Below, piece after piece: positions 25,513 to 34,332 of a DNA stretch of 64,000 nucleotides. Below the pieces are notes generated by a model. It was not told where the DNA came from. It saw only the letters and a program-made list of their open reading frames with translations, and did no database searches. Both the position numbers and the translations under genes were made by a program. Position 1 is the stretch's first letter. Every line of letters begins with the position of its first letter. Source of the stretch: Phycisphaeraceae bacterium (GTDB taxonomy: Bacteria; Planctomycetota; Phycisphaerae; Phycisphaerales; Phycisphaeraceae); NCBI GenBank assembly GCA_020851465.1, contig JADZCR010000001.1:372001-436000 (forward strand), in the 5' to 3' direction.

Positions 25513-26655
25513 CTAACTGAGTTTTCCTGAAGCTTCGATCGGCCAGATATCAATAACCTTCTCACCATCGTGAACATAGAACTCTCGATATAGATTGCAG
25601 GTCGTGCATGCGTGGCTTGAAATGAATTCGACAGTATCACCAACGCGCCAAGAGGGTACGTTTTTCATCGCACAATGCTCTTCAGCAAGAAAGAAGGGAA
25701 TCACGACATCTGGATGCCCTTTAATTTTCGGCAGGCCAAACTCTGCGCCGGCTCCTTTGACTCCTATGTCAAGAACAGCACGATCGCCATTCCTGCTGAT
25801 GACACGAGTCAGAATGGTCAACGCGATCTGAAATTGAGGCACCAACTCCTGATACCGCCAATCCATCGTCGCATAGGTGCCGCACTGAAGTTCTAACATC
25901 CGACGCATGATGCCGACGGTTGCGTAGGTTGAAGAAGCACCGCCGCTAATTCCACGGCATGGGATGCCGTTCTGCTCCAGCAGGTCACAGGTATCGACCG
26001 CTTTTTGCATAGCCTCTTGTGTTTTGATGTAGCGCTGCTGTGAATCAGACAGATAGACCGTGTGACCTTCATAGGCCTGGATGCCGTCGAATCGAATCCC
26101 TGGCAGATCGATAATCTGCCTTGCGAGCTTGAGGGACTCCTCACCAGGCTGAGTGCCGCAGCGCGCCATGCCCAGATCGACTTCGAGCAGTATGCCGATC
26201 TCCACTTTGGCATCACGAGCCGCGTTGGAAATAGCTGCCGCCTGCTCGATTGCATCAACCGCAACGCCGACCTTTGCCTTTTTCGCAACCTCAACCAACC
26301 GTTTCACTTTTATCGAACCTACAACCTGATTGGCGACGAGAATGTCATCAAACCCGTGATCGGCGAGCACCTCTGCCTCTCCGAGTTTGGCGCAGGTAAG
26401 GCCGACCGCACTACCTGCCGCCAACTGTCGCCTTGCAAGCGTGACGCATTTGTGGTTTTTGAAATGAGGCCGGAGCTGACAGGTTTTGTTCCGAAAAAAG
26501 TCAGCCATCACTTGAAGGTTGTGATCCACTTTGTGAATGTCGAGGAGCAAAGCGGGGGTATCGAGATCCATGATGCGCGATCCGATCGCAGAATGAGGTC
26601 GCGCATGGGACTGTGGAGTTGTCTTGTGGCGTGCAGCGGTACTCACTCCGGCCAT
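25513..26655 (-). CDS. D-threonine aldolase / D-serine dehydratase-like PLP enzyme
   Basis: A 380-residue member of the alanine racemase N-terminal/DSD1 family. The fold begins with DTPALLLDIHKVDHNL, the PLP-lysine is in RPHFKNHKC, and the zinc-binding His and Cys are in SSHACTTCNLY near the C-terminus. These match metal-activated D-threonine aldolase and eukaryotic-type D-serine dehydratase. The ATG at 26655 overlaps the end of the aldehyde dehydrogenase gene by 13 bases and follows AAGG, indicating translational coupling. A start 28 codons later would match the family N-terminus but has a poor RBS. The substrate is uncertain; related family members act on D-threonine, D-serine or 3-hydroxy-aspartate. 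The gene is inside the polyamine cluster. Confidence 0.82.
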   Translation of the reverse strand: MAGVSTAARHKTTPQSHARPHSAIGSRIMDLDTPALLLDIHKVDHNLQVMADFFRNKTCQLRPHFKNHKCVTLARRQLAAGSAVGLTCAKLGEAEVLADHGFDDILVANQVVGSIKVKRLVEVAKKAKVGVAVDAIEQAAAISNAARDAKVEIGILLEVDLGMARCGTQPGEESLKLARQIIDLPGIRFDGIQAYEGHTVYLSDSQQRYIKTQEAMQKAVDTCDLLEQNGIPCRGISGGASSTYATVGIMRRMLELQCGTYATMDWRYQELVPQFQIALTILTRVISRNGDRAVLDIGVKGAGAEFGLPKIKGHPDVVIPFFLAEEHCAMKNVPSWRVGDTVEFISSHACTTCNLYREFYVHDGEKVIDIWPIEASGKLS

Positions 26656-28154
26656 CCACCCTTCTCGGTTCCCAGGCCGTAAAGCACAGCCTTGGTATTC
26701 GTGAACTCGTGTACAACCTCGTCGAATCCCAACTCTGTACCGACGCCGCTCATTTTGAAGCCGAATACCGGGACATTTGCTCTGAGAAAACCTCCGCCGT
26801 TAATGACGATGCGACCAGCCTTGAGTTGTCGTGCGAGTCGTAGCGCCCGGCCGCCATCGCTTGTCCAAATGCTTGCCATCAGGCCGTATTCCGAATCATT
26901 CGCAAGCCGTACCGCGTCTTCCTCATCCTTAAATGTCATTACCGACAGAACAGGGCCAAAGACCTCCTCCCGCGCGATCGTCATGTGCGGCTTGACTCCA
27001 TCGAATATGGTCGGCTTGTAATAAGGCAGATTTTCCAAGCCTTTTGGCTTTTCACCGCCTAGAAGTAGCGAGGCACCTTCGCTGCGAGCTTTACTTACGT
27101 AGTTTTCGATTGTTTTCAGGTGCGCAGACGTGGCGATACAACCCAGATGATTACGAGCATCTGTTGGATCGCCTTGGCGCAATCCTCTGGCCTTGGCGAC
27201 GACTCGATCGACGAGCTCGTCATGTTGCTTCTCGTGTACCAGCACACGACTGGCAGCTACGCATACCTGGCCGAGGTTGAAAAAGATTCCGGTGACGATG
27301 CCGTTAACCGCGTGTTCTAACGGAGCGTCGGGAAAGATCAGGTTTGGTGTTTTGCCGCCCAGTTCCAGAATCACGCCTTTGACGTTTTTTCGGGCAGCTT
27401 CAAGCATGTGTCGGCCGGTTTCTATCCTGCCCGTAAAGGAAATCTTGTCGATGCCAGAATGCTCGACAAGTGCTTTCCCCGCATCACCGCCAAGTCCGTT
27501 GATGATATTGAGCACACCTGGCGGAAGCCCGACCTCATCGGCGATCTCGCCGAGCATCAGAGCTGACAGGGGAGATAGTTCTGACGGCTTGAAAACGATG
27601 GTATTGCCGGTCGCCAGTACTGGTGCAATTTTGATAGCTGCGTTAGTCAGCGGAAAGTTCCACGGCGTGATTGCTGCAATCACACCCTTAGGCTCGCGGA
27701 ACTGCATAGTCACGTTGTCGTTGAGTGTTCCGAAGCATCTGCCGGAGATTTTGTCAGCAAGGCCCGCATAGCTTTCAAAAAGCTCAACCGCGCACGGCAC
27801 GTCGAAGCCTTTACTTTCTCGGATCGGCTTGCCGATGTTAAGCGTGTCGGTGAGTGCAAATTCCTCAGCGCGGTCGCGGATCTTCTGTGCAAAGCGAAAG
27901 AGAATACGACTTCGTTCCAGCGCATCCATTCGCGGCCACGGGCCTTCATCAAAGGCTCTTCGTGCTGCCGTCACCGCGCGATCGACATCGATCACATCAG
28001 CCAGCGAGACGTTCGCAAGGGTTTCGCCGGTGGCGGGGTTATTAACGGCCAGCGTCTTGCCCGACGCGGAGGCAACCCACTTGCCGTTGATGTACAGCTT
28101 GGTCGGCCACTTTGGTAGGCGGATTGATCCCGACGCGGAGGCGGTCGTGGTCAT
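26643..28154 (-). CDS. NAD(P)-dependent aldehyde dehydrogenase
   Basis: A 503-residue aldehyde dehydrogenase, the length of the family. Motifs: TPWNFPLTNAAIKIAP, the cofactor-binding NTIVFKPSELSPL, ISFTGRIETGRHM, the general base E264 in VILELGGKTPN, and the nucleophile C298 in FNLGQVCVAASR. Late EEVFGPVLSVMTF is also conserved. The ATG at 28154 is chosen to match the family N-terminus, with GGAG about ten bases upstream. Substrate specificity cannot be read; position between agmatine deiminase and N-carbamoylputrescine amidase suggests an amino-aldehyde such as 4-aminobutyraldehyde, but this is inference. It overlaps the downstream PLP enzyme gene. Confidence 0.88.
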   Translation of the reverse strand: MTTTASASGSIRLPKWPTKLYINGKWVASASGKTLAVNNPATGETLANVSLADVIDVDRAVTAARRAFDEGPWPRMDALERSRILFRFAQKIRDRAEEFALTDTLNIGKPIRESKGFDVPCAVELFESYAGLADKISGRCFGTLNDNVTMQFREPKGVIAAITPWNFPLTNAAIKIAPVLATGNTIVFKPSELSPLSALMLGEIADEVGLPPGVLNIINGLGGDAGKALVEHSGIDKISFTGRIETGRHMLEAARKNVKGVILELGGKTPNLIFPDAPLEHAVNGIVTGIFFNLGQVCVAASRVLVHEKQHDELVDRVVAKARGLRQGDPTDARNHLGCIATSAHLKTIENYVSKARSEGASLLLGGEKPKGLENLPYYKPTIFDGVKPHMTIAREEVFGPVLSVMTFKDEEDAVRLANDSEYGLMASIWTSDGGRALRLARQLKAGRIVINGGGFLRANVPVFGFKMSGVGTELGFDEVVHEFTNTKAVLYGLGTEKGGWPE

Positions 28155-28305
28155 AATGGGCGCTCCAGTGAAGCGTATCGGAGTCGGTAAATATAAACCA
28201 TAACTCACACGCTGTGCTTTTCACCGAGAAGAGTGACAGGAAAGCAAATAGACAGCGGTTGCAGTCGATCAAGAACGGACTTTTGGCGCGATACGTTTGG
28301 AATGA

Positions 28306-29205
28306 TCAATCAATGAGTCGTTTGGTAATCTGTCCGTAGGCGTCGATCCTGCGGTCGCGCAGAAAAGGCCAGCCCTGTCGGATTTCATCCATCCGATCAA
28401 GAGGACAATCCGCGGTCAATACTTCTTCATCTCTATCACCAGCCTGTGCGATGATTACGCCGCCGGGGTCAGCGATAAAGCTGCCACCCCAGAATTCCAG
28501 ATCGTCTTCAACGCCGACACGATTGATCGCAGCAACAAAGACGCCGTTGGCGATGGCGTGTGCTCGCTGAATAGTCTGCCACGCCTCCTTCTGTTGTTTA
28601 CGATCAAAAGGAGTTTCCTTGTGATACCAGCCGATGGCGGTGGGGTAGAAAATGATTTGCGCACCGTGCAATGCGGTAAGCCGTGCCGCTTCGGGATACC
28701 ACTGATCCCAACAGACGAGCATCCCAGTCTTGACCTCTTGATTTTTCGGGCGACGCCAGGAAAGGGTTTGCGTCTGCCAGCCGAGGTCGCCAGGGGTGAA
28801 ATAGTATTTCTCAAAGAATCGCGGATCGTCTGGAATGTGCATTTTCCGATACTTGCCGACAATTTCTCCGGAAGGAGAGATCATCACTGATGTGTTATGA
28901 AAAACGCCAGCAGCGCGTTTCTCAAATAACGATGCGGTGAGGTAAATCTTGAGCCTCTTAGCCAGCTCGCCGAGTTTTTGCGTTGTTGGTCCGGGGATCG
29001 ACTCCGCGAGCTTAAATCGCTCGTCGCTTTCGATCTGGCAGAAATAGCTTGTGAGAAAAAGCTCCTGTGTCGCGACAACTTGCGCTCCACGACCAGCGGC
29101 ATCGCGGATCATCGCGATGGCTTTATTGAGATTCCTGGCTTTGTTGAAGCCGGGCGAGGCATGCTGGATCAGGCCGAGGCGGACAATATTATTTTTGCTG
29201 CTCAT
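28306..29205 (-). CDS. aguB: N-carbamoylputrescine amidase
   Basis: A 299-residue nitrilase-superfamily enzyme that hydrolyses N-carbamoylputrescine to putrescine. The catalytic triad is E48 (VVATQELF), K121 (YRKMHIPDD) and C165 (MLVCWDQWYPEAAR). The CWDQW-PEAAR segment, the FFEKYYFTPGD stretch and IGWYHKETPFD are characteristic of the AguB branch. The ATG at 29205 is chosen because it starts the family N-terminus. It is the first gene of the minus-strand polyamine group; a 150-base gap separates it from the aldehyde dehydrogenase. Together with aguA it gives the agmatine route to putrescine. The family call is confident. Confidence 0.92.
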   Translation of the reverse strand: MSSKNNIVRLGLIQHASPGFNKARNLNKAIAMIRDAAGRGAQVVATQELFLTSYFCQIESDERFKLAESIPGPTTQKLGELAKRLKIYLTASLFEKRAAGVFHNTSVMISPSGEIVGKYRKMHIPDDPRFFEKYYFTPGDLGWQTQTLSWRRPKNQEVKTGMLVCWDQWYPEAARLTALHGAQIIFYPTAIGWYHKETPFDRKQQKEAWQTIQRAHAIANGVFVAAINRVGVEDDLEFWGGSFIADPGGVIIAQAGDRDEEVLTADCPLDRMDEIRQGWPFLRDRRIDAYGQITKRLID

Positions 29206-29304
29206 TGGATATTCCGGCGGCACCGTTTATTTGTAGGAACAGGTCTGCCACTCTCTGATGATATCGGTCTGGTTACGATGTTGCCGCACTCCAAGGTTTA
29301 ACTC

Positions 29305-30621
29305 ATGGCCACTACCCTCCTTGCCGGAGTTGCCCGGCGTGACATCACCCCTCCTCTGGGCGTGCCGCTATTTGGCTATCCCAATCCGCAACGTGTCGCC
29401 GAATCAGTTCGCGATGGGCTGAATGTGACCGTACTCGTGCTGGAGCAGGATCAAATCAGCGCAGCCATTGTGAGTTGTGATTTATGTCTCCCTGACGATG
29501 AAACTGTCGCGCAGATTAGAGCCGGCGTGTCTCAAAAGATTGGCATCCCGCCGCTGCATGTCACCGTGAGTTACACACAGACCCACAGCGGGCCTTCCAC
29601 ACAAACCGCATGGGGTTGGAGCGATCGCAATGACACGTATTTGGCGATGATGACTTCGCGAGCCATTGAAGCTGCCGTTGAGGCTTGGAATGTGCGACAG
29701 CCCGTACGGGTCGGGATAGCCACCACCAGCAGCGATGTAGGAGTTAACCGTCGTGAATTGGGCGAAAACCACCAGGTTGGCCTAGGGGTCAACCCGTGGG
29801 GTCTGTACGATCCAACGATGACAGTGCTGCGTTTTGTCACCATTGCCGATCAATCATTGGCGACGATTATTCACTATGGTGCTCATCCGACAGTTCTGGA
29901 TGGCTCGACCCGTGCCATTTCACGAGATTGGCCGGGTGTCATGGTTGATCGAGTTGAGCATTTTTCCAAAGCGCCAGCAATTTTTATCAATGGCGCTGTC
30001 GGCGATATCGCGCCGCGATCCAACACACTCCGCGCCGTGGGCGATGGGGAAATCGCGTTGCAGGAAGTCGGCACCCGCGCTGCGATGGATGCGATGCGAG
30101 CTTTCCGGCAGATCAAGGATTTTCGTGATCTTAAACTTGCAGTTCATACGGGTACATTCACGATGCCCTATAGGCCGATCGCTCCGCTTGACGAGGCGGT
30201 TAGAAAGGTTGCCGAGTATGAGTCGAAAAAAGATGTTTACGGTACGCCGCGATGTGAATTTCTTCACTGGTCAGCAGTGGTAAAAGCACATGAACAAGGC
30301 GGCGGGGTGGAAGGCAAGAAGTTTGATCAAACCATCACGTCGCTTGACCCTGTGGCGATCGTCGCATTTCCTGGTGAAGTATTTGCTGAAACAGTCATGC
30401 GACTGAGAAGATCAAGCCCCTTTGAATACACGCTTTCAGCAAGCACGACTAACGGATCAAACGGTTACTTTCCCACCCGGGACAGCCTGCATCGCGGCGG
30501 TTACGAGGTGTGGGTCGCGAAGGCCTTTGGCCCAAGCATCTTCGTGGAGAACATCGACGACGTTCTTTTTGAAGAAAATCTAAAATTACTCCGTGAAGCA
30601 TGGAAGCGCGGGAGAAAATGA
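29305..30621 (+). CDS. Neutral ceramidase N-terminal-like protein
   Basis: A 438-residue protein of the neutral/alkaline non-lysosomal ceramidase N-terminal family. AAGG lies eight bases before ATG 29305. Motifs: ARRDITPPLGVPLFGY at the start, IVSCDLCLPDDE, the zinc-ligand region SYTQTHSGPST and IHYGAHPTVL, and INGAVGDIAPRSN. True ceramidases are longer and secreted; this protein has no signal peptide and lacks the C-terminal immunoglobulin-like domain, so it is probably an intracellular amidohydrolase of unknown substrate. Such short homologues are common in Planctomycetota. It is divergent from the aguB gene. Confidence 0.75.
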   Translation: MATTLLAGVARRDITPPLGVPLFGYPNPQRVAESVRDGLNVTVLVLEQDQISAAIVSCDLCLPDDETVAQIRAGVSQKIGIPPLHVTVSYTQTHSGPSTQTAWGWSDRNDTYLAMMTSRAIEAAVEAWNVRQPVRVGIATTSSDVGVNRRELGENHQVGLGVNPWGLYDPTMTVLRFVTIADQSLATIIHYGAHPTVLDGSTRAISRDWPGVMVDRVEHFSKAPAIFINGAVGDIAPRSNTLRAVGDGEIALQEVGTRAAMDAMRAFRQIKDFRDLKLAVHTGTFTMPYRPIAPLDEAVRKVAEYESKKDVYGTPRCEFLHWSAVVKAHEQGGGVEGKKFDQTITSLDPVAIVAFPGEVFAETVMRLRRSSPFEYTLSASTTNGSNGYFPTRDSLHRGGYEVWVAKAFGPSIFVENIDDVLFEENLKLLREAWKRGRK

Positions 30622-30645
30622 GCTCACACCGCGAAAGGTGACGGC

Positions 30646-31569
30646 TCAACGAGGTTTTTGACGTTGTCTGTCCGGGGCAGTGAAATTGGCATTACGCAGA
30701 AAACGGATGATCTCTCGCTCGAAACGCGACTCGTTGCCAGGCCCTGGAAAATCATTGTGGCTGCAATCGAATTCGATCCATGTTGCCTCTGGCACGAGAG
30801 CGTGTAGTTTTCTGCCGTCTTCAATAGGGACGATGTCGTCCTGTGTTCCATGGAACATGAGAATTGGAATGTGCAGCATGGGTAGCACAAGATCATTTCG
30901 GTAGGGATTTTTTACGAGCAATCCCGGAGCCAGATAGTGATTTGCCATTCGTTTGATGTTGTAAACCGTGGAGACAGTGATCAGCGCCGCTGGCTTTGGA
31001 AGTTGTCTGGCTTCACAAACACCGGCCAGATCGATCGCCACGGCACCGCCGATTGAGCGACCGAAAAAGAGCACTCGCGAAGGATCGACATCAGAATGCG
31101 CCACCGCTTGCTTCAGGAAGTCGGAACAAGAATCACGTATTGATGTTTGCGACGGGCTTCCTGCCGATCGTCCATAGCCGGGATACTCCGGGACGAGTAC
31201 CGCAAAGCCCAACGACCCGAAAAAGGCGGTCATGTCTTCCTGTTGATCAATAATTTCCGCATTGCCATGAAAGATGACAGCAAGTGGGGCGGTACGCTCG
31301 CCGCGACTGCGTGGCGGTGGAGTGAACCACGCCTCAACCTTACCGGCAGCAGTGGTTAATTCCAGAACCTCAGTCCCCCGTGGCGGCTGGCCGATCGGTG
31401 GTCGCGGGGCCATGTCAGCCGGAAATATCATTTTGGTCTGGAATAAATACAGCAAAATCCACCATACCAGGGTGGACCCCAAAACGATCGCGAGCACCAC
31501 GCGCGTGATGCGCCGCAGCCAGGAGTGACGTTTTACAGGGGGTGTTGCTGCGGGGGCGGATTCATTCAT
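30646..31569 (-). CDS. Membrane-anchored alpha/beta hydrolase
   Basis: A 307-residue hydrolase with one N-terminal membrane helix (residues about 22-43). The alpha/beta fold shows AVIFHGNAEII (oxyanion hole), VPEYPGYGRSAG, the nucleophile S172 in FGRSIGGAVA, the acid in FHGTQDDIVPI and the His in CSHNDFPG. The family includes BEM46/ABHD-like and lysophospholipase-like enzymes. The ATG at 31569 is chosen because GGAG lies upstream and the longer frame has no RBS. The active site is intact; the substrate is unknown. It converges with the ceramidase-like gene. Confidence 0.8.
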   Translation of the reverse strand: MNESAPAATPPVKRHSWLRRITRVVLAIVLGSTLVWWILLYLFQTKMIFPADMAPRPPIGQPPRGTEVLELTTAAGKVEAWFTPPPRSRGERTAPLAVIFHGNAEIIDQQEDMTAFFGSLGFAVLVPEYPGYGRSAGSPSQTSIRDSCSDFLKQAVAHSDVDPSRVLFFGRSIGGAVAIDLAGVCEARQLPKPAALITVSTVYNIKRMANHYLAPGLLVKNPYRNDLVLPMLHIPILMFHGTQDDIVPIEDGRKLHALVPEATWIEFDCSHNDFPGPGNESRFEREIIRFLRNANFTAPDRQRQKPR

Positions 31570-31665
31570 GGAATGGAACTCCAGCCAACAGTATCGATCA
31601 CAAGTCACGCATCGTGAAGTCCAGAATCAGTCTCCAAGACTGTTTGAATGGAACTCACTACTCAT

Positions 31666-32943
31666 TCAAAAGAGTTCGACCACACGGCCTTCATTCATCG
31701 CTACATCCGCAGCGAAGGCGATAAGGTGCCCAGTCAGCGAATCCTGAATGCTCGTGACGCTCTTTGATGCTGGACGACCTGCTACGACATTCACGAAGTC
31801 TTCGATCAAGCCGGCATCGCCGCCACCATGACCAGCCATCTCACCTTCGCGTTCCGCTGCGACATTGATGACTTCCTGTGTATGGTCCCGGCCGGGTTCG
31901 TGATTAGGTCGACGGAGACGAATGAGGTTGGCCTCTAGATCGCCGTCCAGATCTCCGTGTGAACCTGTGATGTGAATTGTTCGTGCGATACGAGCGCCGC
32001 CGGTGAAGAGGTTGTGCGTCGCTGTCACACCGTTGGCGAACTCAATTAACACGCTCTGATGGTCAACCACATCATTATCGCAATGCCACACACATCGGCC
32101 GAAAGGATTTGTGGTACGGAGTGATTCGAGTTTCTGATCAATCGTGGGGTTTTCGATGTGTTCGATGCACTCCCAAACATACATGCCCCACAAACCTTGC
32201 TCGATGTAGTTAGTTTTTGCGGAGTGAATACAGGTTGATTCGATCTGGCAGCCATCAAGGCACCGCATCGCCGAGCCGGGAGGGGCATTTTCGGGACGGA
32301 ATTGGGTGAGTGAACCAAAACTGGCTACTTTTTTCGCCGGTACACCAGAGAGAAGCCACGCAATGATGTCGAGGTCGTGACAGCACTTGGAAAGCATGAT
32401 GGGATTGGTTGCCCGTTGTCGCCACCGCCCGCGCACAAAGGGCGTGGTCATGTGGTGATAGTTGATGCTTTCAGTGGTATTGAGTGCTATCAACTGGCCG
32501 ATCGCGCCGCTATCGAGCAGTGACTTGATCTTCTGATAAAAGGGGGCATAGCGCAATACATGGCATATGAGGACAATTCGTTGGAAGCGATTGGCCGCCT
32601 CGATCAGTCCGCGAACCTCTTGCTCGTTAGGGGCGATTGGTTTTTCCAGCAGGATGTGATATCCCGCTTCGAGCAGAGGCAGCGATGACGCAAAATGGAG
32701 CTGATCCATCGTGCCGTTGATGACGGCATCAGCCAGCCCTGGTCGCGCTGCGAGGTCTGTGTAAGAGCGAAAGCGGAATGCTTCCGGGATATTAAAGCGG
32801 TCGCCTTCCCGCCGCCGCCGAACGTCGTTAGGCTCAGCAATTGCCGTGATCCGCAGTCGATCCGGATGAAGTCTGGCGTATTCGGAATAACCCACCGCGC
32901 GGTGCCCCGCTCCGACAATCGCTGCCGTAACAGGTTTTGACAT
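31666..32943 (-). CDS. Gfo/Idh/MocA family oxidoreductase
   Basis: A 425-residue NAD(P)-dependent oxidoreductase. The Rossmann start is VTAAIVGAGHRAVGYSEYAR; the EKP motif is in YHILLEKPIAPNEQEV; and the downstream KCCHDLDIIAWLL segment supplies the catalytic region. The C-terminal half contains Cys residues (RCLDGCQIESTCIH) that could bind a metal, which is not typical of the core family. The ATG at 32943 follows GGA; a TTG upstream at 32958 is less likely. The likely role is redox of a sugar, inositol or sugar acid; no substrate can be assigned. It lies 47 bases from the 3' end of the phosphofructokinase gene on the same strand. Confidence 0.85.
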   Translation of the reverse strand: MSKPVTAAIVGAGHRAVGYSEYARLHPDRLRITAIAEPNDVRRRREGDRFNIPEAFRFRSYTDLAARPGLADAVINGTMDQLHFASSLPLLEAGYHILLEKPIAPNEQEVRGLIEAANRFQRIVLICHVLRYAPFYQKIKSLLDSGAIGQLIALNTTESINYHHMTTPFVRGRWRQRATNPIMLSKCCHDLDIIAWLLSGVPAKKVASFGSLTQFRPENAPPGSAMRCLDGCQIESTCIHSAKTNYIEQGLWGMYVWECIEHIENPTIDQKLESLRTTNPFGRCVWHCDNDVVDHQSVLIEFANGVTATHNLFTGGARIARTIHITGSHGDLDGDLEANLIRLRRPNHEPGRDHTQEVINVAAEREGEMAGHGGGDAGLIEDFVNVVAGRPASKSVTSIQDSLTGHLIAFAADVAMNEGRVVELF

Positions 32944-32990
32944 GGGTGTTCCATTCAATGAACTTGCCGAAAGCCGCTAACTCCGCGGCC

Positions 32991-34196
32991 TTACCTCAAA
33001 AGCTCCACCTCCGGCAGCGGACCGACCAACGGAGTCAGATATTGCTTGTAAGACTCGTCAATATTGTTGTCATCGACGATGTATTCACGCGGAAGTGTTC
33101 GCGTTTTTCCTGCAACTTCCGCCAGTGAGACTAGCTTGTATTCAACTTGATAGGGATTATCGCATTGGCGACGAATGGTCACCGATCCCTCAAGCTGGCC
33201 CGCAATAGCGGCTTCGGCAGCTTTGCGGCCTACTTCCCGTGCTTCCGCAGCGTCGGTTGGAGAAACACAACCCACGAAGCTCCTCTGAAGATAGCCGAAC
33301 GTATCCACCCGGACGCGCGTCTTGGGGCCCATGTGTCGTTTGATGGCGTCGCTGAGAAAGTCGCCCAGTGCGCCTGAGCCGGAGAGCTGCACATTACCAT
33401 GTGCGTCTTTTTCGACTCGGCTGGCGATCTTGCTCGCGATCAACTCGCCTTTCGCATCATGAATACCCTCGCTCACCGCGATCATACATCGTCCATGTTT
33501 GCGATAAATCCGCTCGACGTCCACGATGAACTTATCGGTGTTGAATGCAACCTCGGGAACATAGATCAGGTGCGGCCCGTCTTCGGGATGCTGCCGTGCA
33601 AGCAAACTCGCCGCAGTCAGAAATCCTGCGTGTCGGCCCATGACAACATCGATTTTGATACCCGGCAAAGCCGTGTTATCGAGATTGTCACCCATGAAGG
33701 CTTGTGCCACGAATTTTGCCGCAGAACCAAATCCCGGCGTATGGTCGTTGAGTACCAGATCGTTATCGATGGTTTTAGGCACGTGGAAGCAGCGCAGCTC
33801 ATAACCATCTGCTTTGGCCATCTCGCTGACGATGCGACAGGTGTCCGAGCTGTCATTGCCGCCGAGATAGAAAAAATACCGAATATTGTGTTTGGCAAAA
33901 TGCTGAAAAATCCGGCGGCAGTAGTCGGAGTCGGGTTTATCTCGACTGGAACCCAGTGCAGCACTAGGCGTCCTTGCGACTCGCTCGAGCCGTTCCTGCG
34001 GAAGATTCTGGAGCTCAATGAATTGTTCGCTGAGCACGCCACGGACTGCGTGGATACATCCAAGTACCTTGTCAATGCCAGTGTGGTTACGCAGTGCCTC
34101 AATGACACCGACGAGAGATTGATTAATGACAACGGTCGGCCCGCCGGATTGACCGATGGCGGCGTTGCCGCGCAATAGGGAAGACGTCTTGGCCAT
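32991..34196 (-). CDS. pfp: Pyrophosphate-dependent 6-phosphofructokinase
   Basis: A 401-residue phosphofructokinase. AAAGGAG is five bases before ATG 34196, which fixes the start. Motifs: GQSGGPTVVINQSLVG, LGGNDSSDTCRI (residues about 111-122, the GGxDS form rather than GGDGS), PKTIDNDLVLNDHTPGFGSA (140-159, with the Lys of PPi-dependent enzymes) and VVMGRHAGFLTAAS. The Asp in the first motif and the Lys in PKTIDND are the established signs of pyrophosphate as phosphoryl donor. This makes the glycolytic step reversible. It may act in glycolysis, gluconeogenesis or the pentose phosphate route. Cytoplasmic. Confidence 0.9.
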   Translation of the reverse strand: MAKTSSLLRGNAAIGQSGGPTVVINQSLVGVIEALRNHTGIDKVLGCIHAVRGVLSEQFIELQNLPQERLERVARTPSAALGSSRDKPDSDYCRRIFQHFAKHNIRYFFYLGGNDSSDTCRIVSEMAKADGYELRCFHVPKTIDNDLVLNDHTPGFGSAAKFVAQAFMGDNLDNTALPGIKIDVVMGRHAGFLTAASLLARQHPEDGPHLIYVPEVAFNTDKFIVDVERIYRKHGRCMIAVSEGIHDAKGELIASKIASRVEKDAHGNVQLSGSGALGDFLSDAIKRHMGPKTRVRVDTFGYLQRSFVGCVSPTDAAEAREVGRKAAEAAIAGQLEGSVTIRRQCDNPYQVEYKLVSLAEVAGKTRTLPREYIVDDNNIDESYKQYLTPLVGPLPEVELLR

Positions 34197-34332
34197 ATAG
34201 CTCCTTTGAAGGCGAAAGAGTTTCGCGGGAAAGCGACGCGGAGGCAAACCGCGAAGCATACCGCATACAGATTGTCTGGTGCGGAGTAAACCCAGATCGA
34301 GACGCAGACCTGTTGATGGCCAGCAACTATCC

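Noticed and set aside
33399..34178. Plus-strand frame of 259 codons opposite the phosphofructokinase gene
   Set aside because: Complementary to conserved PFK motifs; no own family signature.
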